Part shown: piece after piece, positions 62,177 to 64,000 of the stretch
Numbering within the stretch: the stretch's first letter is position 1
Layout: each line of letters begins with the position of its first letter
DNA from: Wuchereria bancrofti
Lineage: Eukaryota > Nematoda > Chromadorea > Rhabditida > Onchocercidae
Length of the DNA stretch: 64,000 bases
Assembly (NCBI GenBank): GCA_005281725.1
Contig: SSBO01000011.1
Location: forward strand, 749,738-813,737
Direction of reading: 5' to 3'
Translations under genes and position numbers: made by a program
Notes under the pieces: generated by a model
Databases searched by the model: none
What the model saw: the letters and a program-made list of their open reading frames with translations, nothing else
Told to the model about the DNA's origin: nothing

Positions 62177-63023
62177 CTGTTAAAATATACACATTTTTTG
62201 ATATTGTTTAATAATGATTATAAATATCACTCTAGTAAATTTTACATACCTTCAAATTTTACTTAAAAAAGAAAAAAAGATCAGGGAGTTTTTTTTCTAT
62301 CCATAAGAAAATTCTTTTTATTTATTTAAAAAATTATCTATGATTGCAAAATATTGTTTAAATAAGAATGAGATAACACCTTTTTTTATCAACGAACAAC
62401 CGTTTTTTAAATTAATTACCAATACTTTAAAAAAATCATGTCATTAATACTACACTTATACTTTTTCCTTGTTTTTTCCACTTTTAATTTTGAATATGTA
62501 AATATTGCTTATAGCATAAATTCAACAGAAAGATTATAAAAGTGTAATTTATTTTCTCTTCAAATTTTACTACAAAAATTCATTTCTAATTTAATTAATA
62601 ATGGTATACCTAAAAGTAATCATAAATTGTTTAATTGTTTAACAATAACTAAAAGAGTATAATCATGCATTTATCACCTTTCAACATTGATATTTCTGAC
62701 AAGCAATGCAAAAATATTCACCAAATAACTTAATTTTGTTCATCTGTTCATTCATAATTAATTATTAAGATGCAAATGCTGATCACTTGTTAATTTTTTA
62801 AATTAATATTCCTTTGCATTATATATATATTTGGATGATGACTTCCTATATTTAGCATATGTCGATTGGAACAATGTTAAATCACGGTTTGAATTTGTCA
62901 AAATGATGCTTGGAATAAACGACTGCTCACATTTGATTTATTTATTTTTTTTGCAAGTTATTTGAATTTGTTTAAATTTCAATTAAAGAAAACGAATGTT
63001 AAAAATGTATAAATTATATCTTG
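62177..63023. other. spacer between the two rightmost minus-strand genes
   Basis: A+T-rich, with no exon recognised on either strand. It is the presumed 5' flank of the coiled-coil gene, whose leader acceptor is at 62177-62178. Confidence 0.5.
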
Positions 63024-63597
63024 TCACTCACCATCCTTGTTTATAAGAACAAATTGAAGCCTGTCCTTCTTAAGTTTTACAGTGAGGAACTGCAGATAAT
63101 TCCAGTCCAGGCTTGTCGTGTAAGGTTATTAGGTAACTCTACCGGTTACATAGCCATAGATGGCAAACCGATAACTTCCGGTTCAACATTTGATGCCAAC
63201 CAGACATTGTACAACGTTATTGAATGGGACCAACGTTGCTGATTACTAGCAGTCAGTGATAGGACTTTACCACCGTCTTTTTTTTTCTTTTTTAGTTTCA
63301 TTATGCTTGGAATTTGAAAGGTTGATGAGTATTAGAAATTATCAATTGATATTCATTTGACAGCTATTATATCTTATATACGATGACTGTAAAAAATTTA
63401 ATAAGCCTAATTTACACACAAAGCAAATTTGAAAATTAAGTTTAAAAGTGGTGTGCAAGCAAAAGATTAGAAAGATTTATTGAAATCATTTAGCATTTAT
63501 AAATTAATTATAAGAGATGTAGCAATTTAAGTGGACTTACGGTAGTTTGAACATTGCTGAATTGGAAGACGAGGAAGAACAAATAGATGAAATACAT
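63024..63597 (-). CDS. tentative short secreted protein
   Basis: Three exons (- strand order): 63597-63541, 63238-63150 and 63111-63024, about 77 residues ending in a stop. A strong acceptor (gtttttcag) lies 27 nt before the ATG, which opens a classic signal peptide (MYFIYLFFLVFQFSNVQTT) ending at a strong donor (GTAAGT). The second exon (QRWSHSITLYNVWLASNVE...) follows in phase behind aatcag. The third (LDWNYLQFLTVKLKKDRLQF...) needs a 38-nt intron with a weak caag acceptor. It may then stop (..NKDGE) or use a GTGAGT donor in the same place. I do not recognise the protein. A 73-codon ORF on the + strand covers exons 2 and 3 and competes with this model. Confidence 0.35.
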
Positions 63598-63625
63598 GCC
63601 AATGAAAATAATTCCTTGCCAATTC

Positions 63626-64000
63626 TGAAAAACATTCAAATTTACTGGACAATTGCTCATTGACAAATGCGCAAATGAGAAATTTCTCCAAGTAAATGCT
63701 TTTCTAAATTATCATCAAGTCCCAAAATCCTTCTCATAAGTCAAGGCTCTGAAAGGAGGTAACATCCTCTGTCGAAATAAATGAAAAAATGATTGAAAAT
63801 TGTGGAACTTACAATGATATGATAATAGCAATCACTGCTTAATCCTTTATACTGAATAGTTTCTTTTCAGCTGCTATATTGTATTGTTGAAAATAATTTA
63901 TGCAAAGCAATTGTGACATTTTTTGCAATTTTATTTCATTTCGCTTCAATTTTTCCACACCTTCAAATCTTTGGAATATTAGCGAGAATGGAAAACTACA
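63626..64000. other. right-end flank
   Basis: No exon is assigned. A minus-strand stretch behind gacag (about 63780) has short open frames (MLPPFRALTY...), but none joins in phase to the signal-peptide exon. Confidence 0.4.

Noticed and set aside
63021..63242. A + strand 73-codon ORF starting at TTG
   Set aside because: Not annotated as a gene: no ATG, and the opposite strand offers a signal-peptide exon and strong splice sites. Kept as a finding because it cannot be excluded.
1..64000. Transposable elements, CRISPR arrays, rRNA or spliced-leader RNA genes
   Set aside because: No transposase or reverse transcriptase motifs, terminal inverted repeats, CRISPR-type arrays or SL1-like sequence were seen; all arrays found are simple tandem repeats.

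Overview
The window is very A+T-rich (long A and T tracts, many simple repeats). Its genes carry many introns with T-rich 3' splice sites, and several start codons lie directly behind a TTTCAG-type acceptor, as expected for spliced-leader trans-splicing. With the protein content this indicates a nematode, most likely a spirurid/filarial-type (clade III) parasite; the species assignment is inference. There are no bacterial-style operons, CRISPR arrays or convincing tRNA/rRNA genes. The gene models below were built by hand from reading frame, splice sites and phase.

Left part (1-15,700, + strand): ribulose-5-phosphate 3-epimerase (1209-3740); a coiled-coil protein resembling BAR/eisosome proteins (5953-8967); and a small secreted Kunitz plus cysteine-rich protein (12425-14222). 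About 2-3.5 kb of A+T-rich spacer separates them.

Middle (15,700-30,200, - strand): a 12-exon CYP4-like cytochrome P450 (15733-20764) with one junction that does not splice in frame, and a casein-kinase-1/TTBK-like protein kinase (25635-30131). This stretch is full of duplications. They include a copied P450 start region, a diverged ~680-bp duplication that carries an intact copy of the kinase's last exon, intronic satellites, and an apparently exact 1.14-kb repeat on either side of a single N that looks like an assembly artefact.

Right part (31,000-54,700, + strand): four co-oriented genes, namely seipin (31648-33686), JKAMP/JAMP (35085-37874), PGAP3/Per1 (39366-41652) and a 33-exon FANCD2 orthologue (42306-54691). 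The first three are all ER-membrane proteins (lipid-droplet biogenesis, ER-associated degradation, GPI-anchor remodelling). From memory their C. elegans counterparts are also neighbours, so this may be an ancient nematode cluster. FANCD2 is the ubiquitinated core of the Fanconi anaemia crosslink-repair pathway.

Far right (56,800-64,000, - strand): an unrecognised coiled-coil gene (56831-62176) and a tentative short secreted protein (63024-63597) whose exons overlap an ORF on the other strand.
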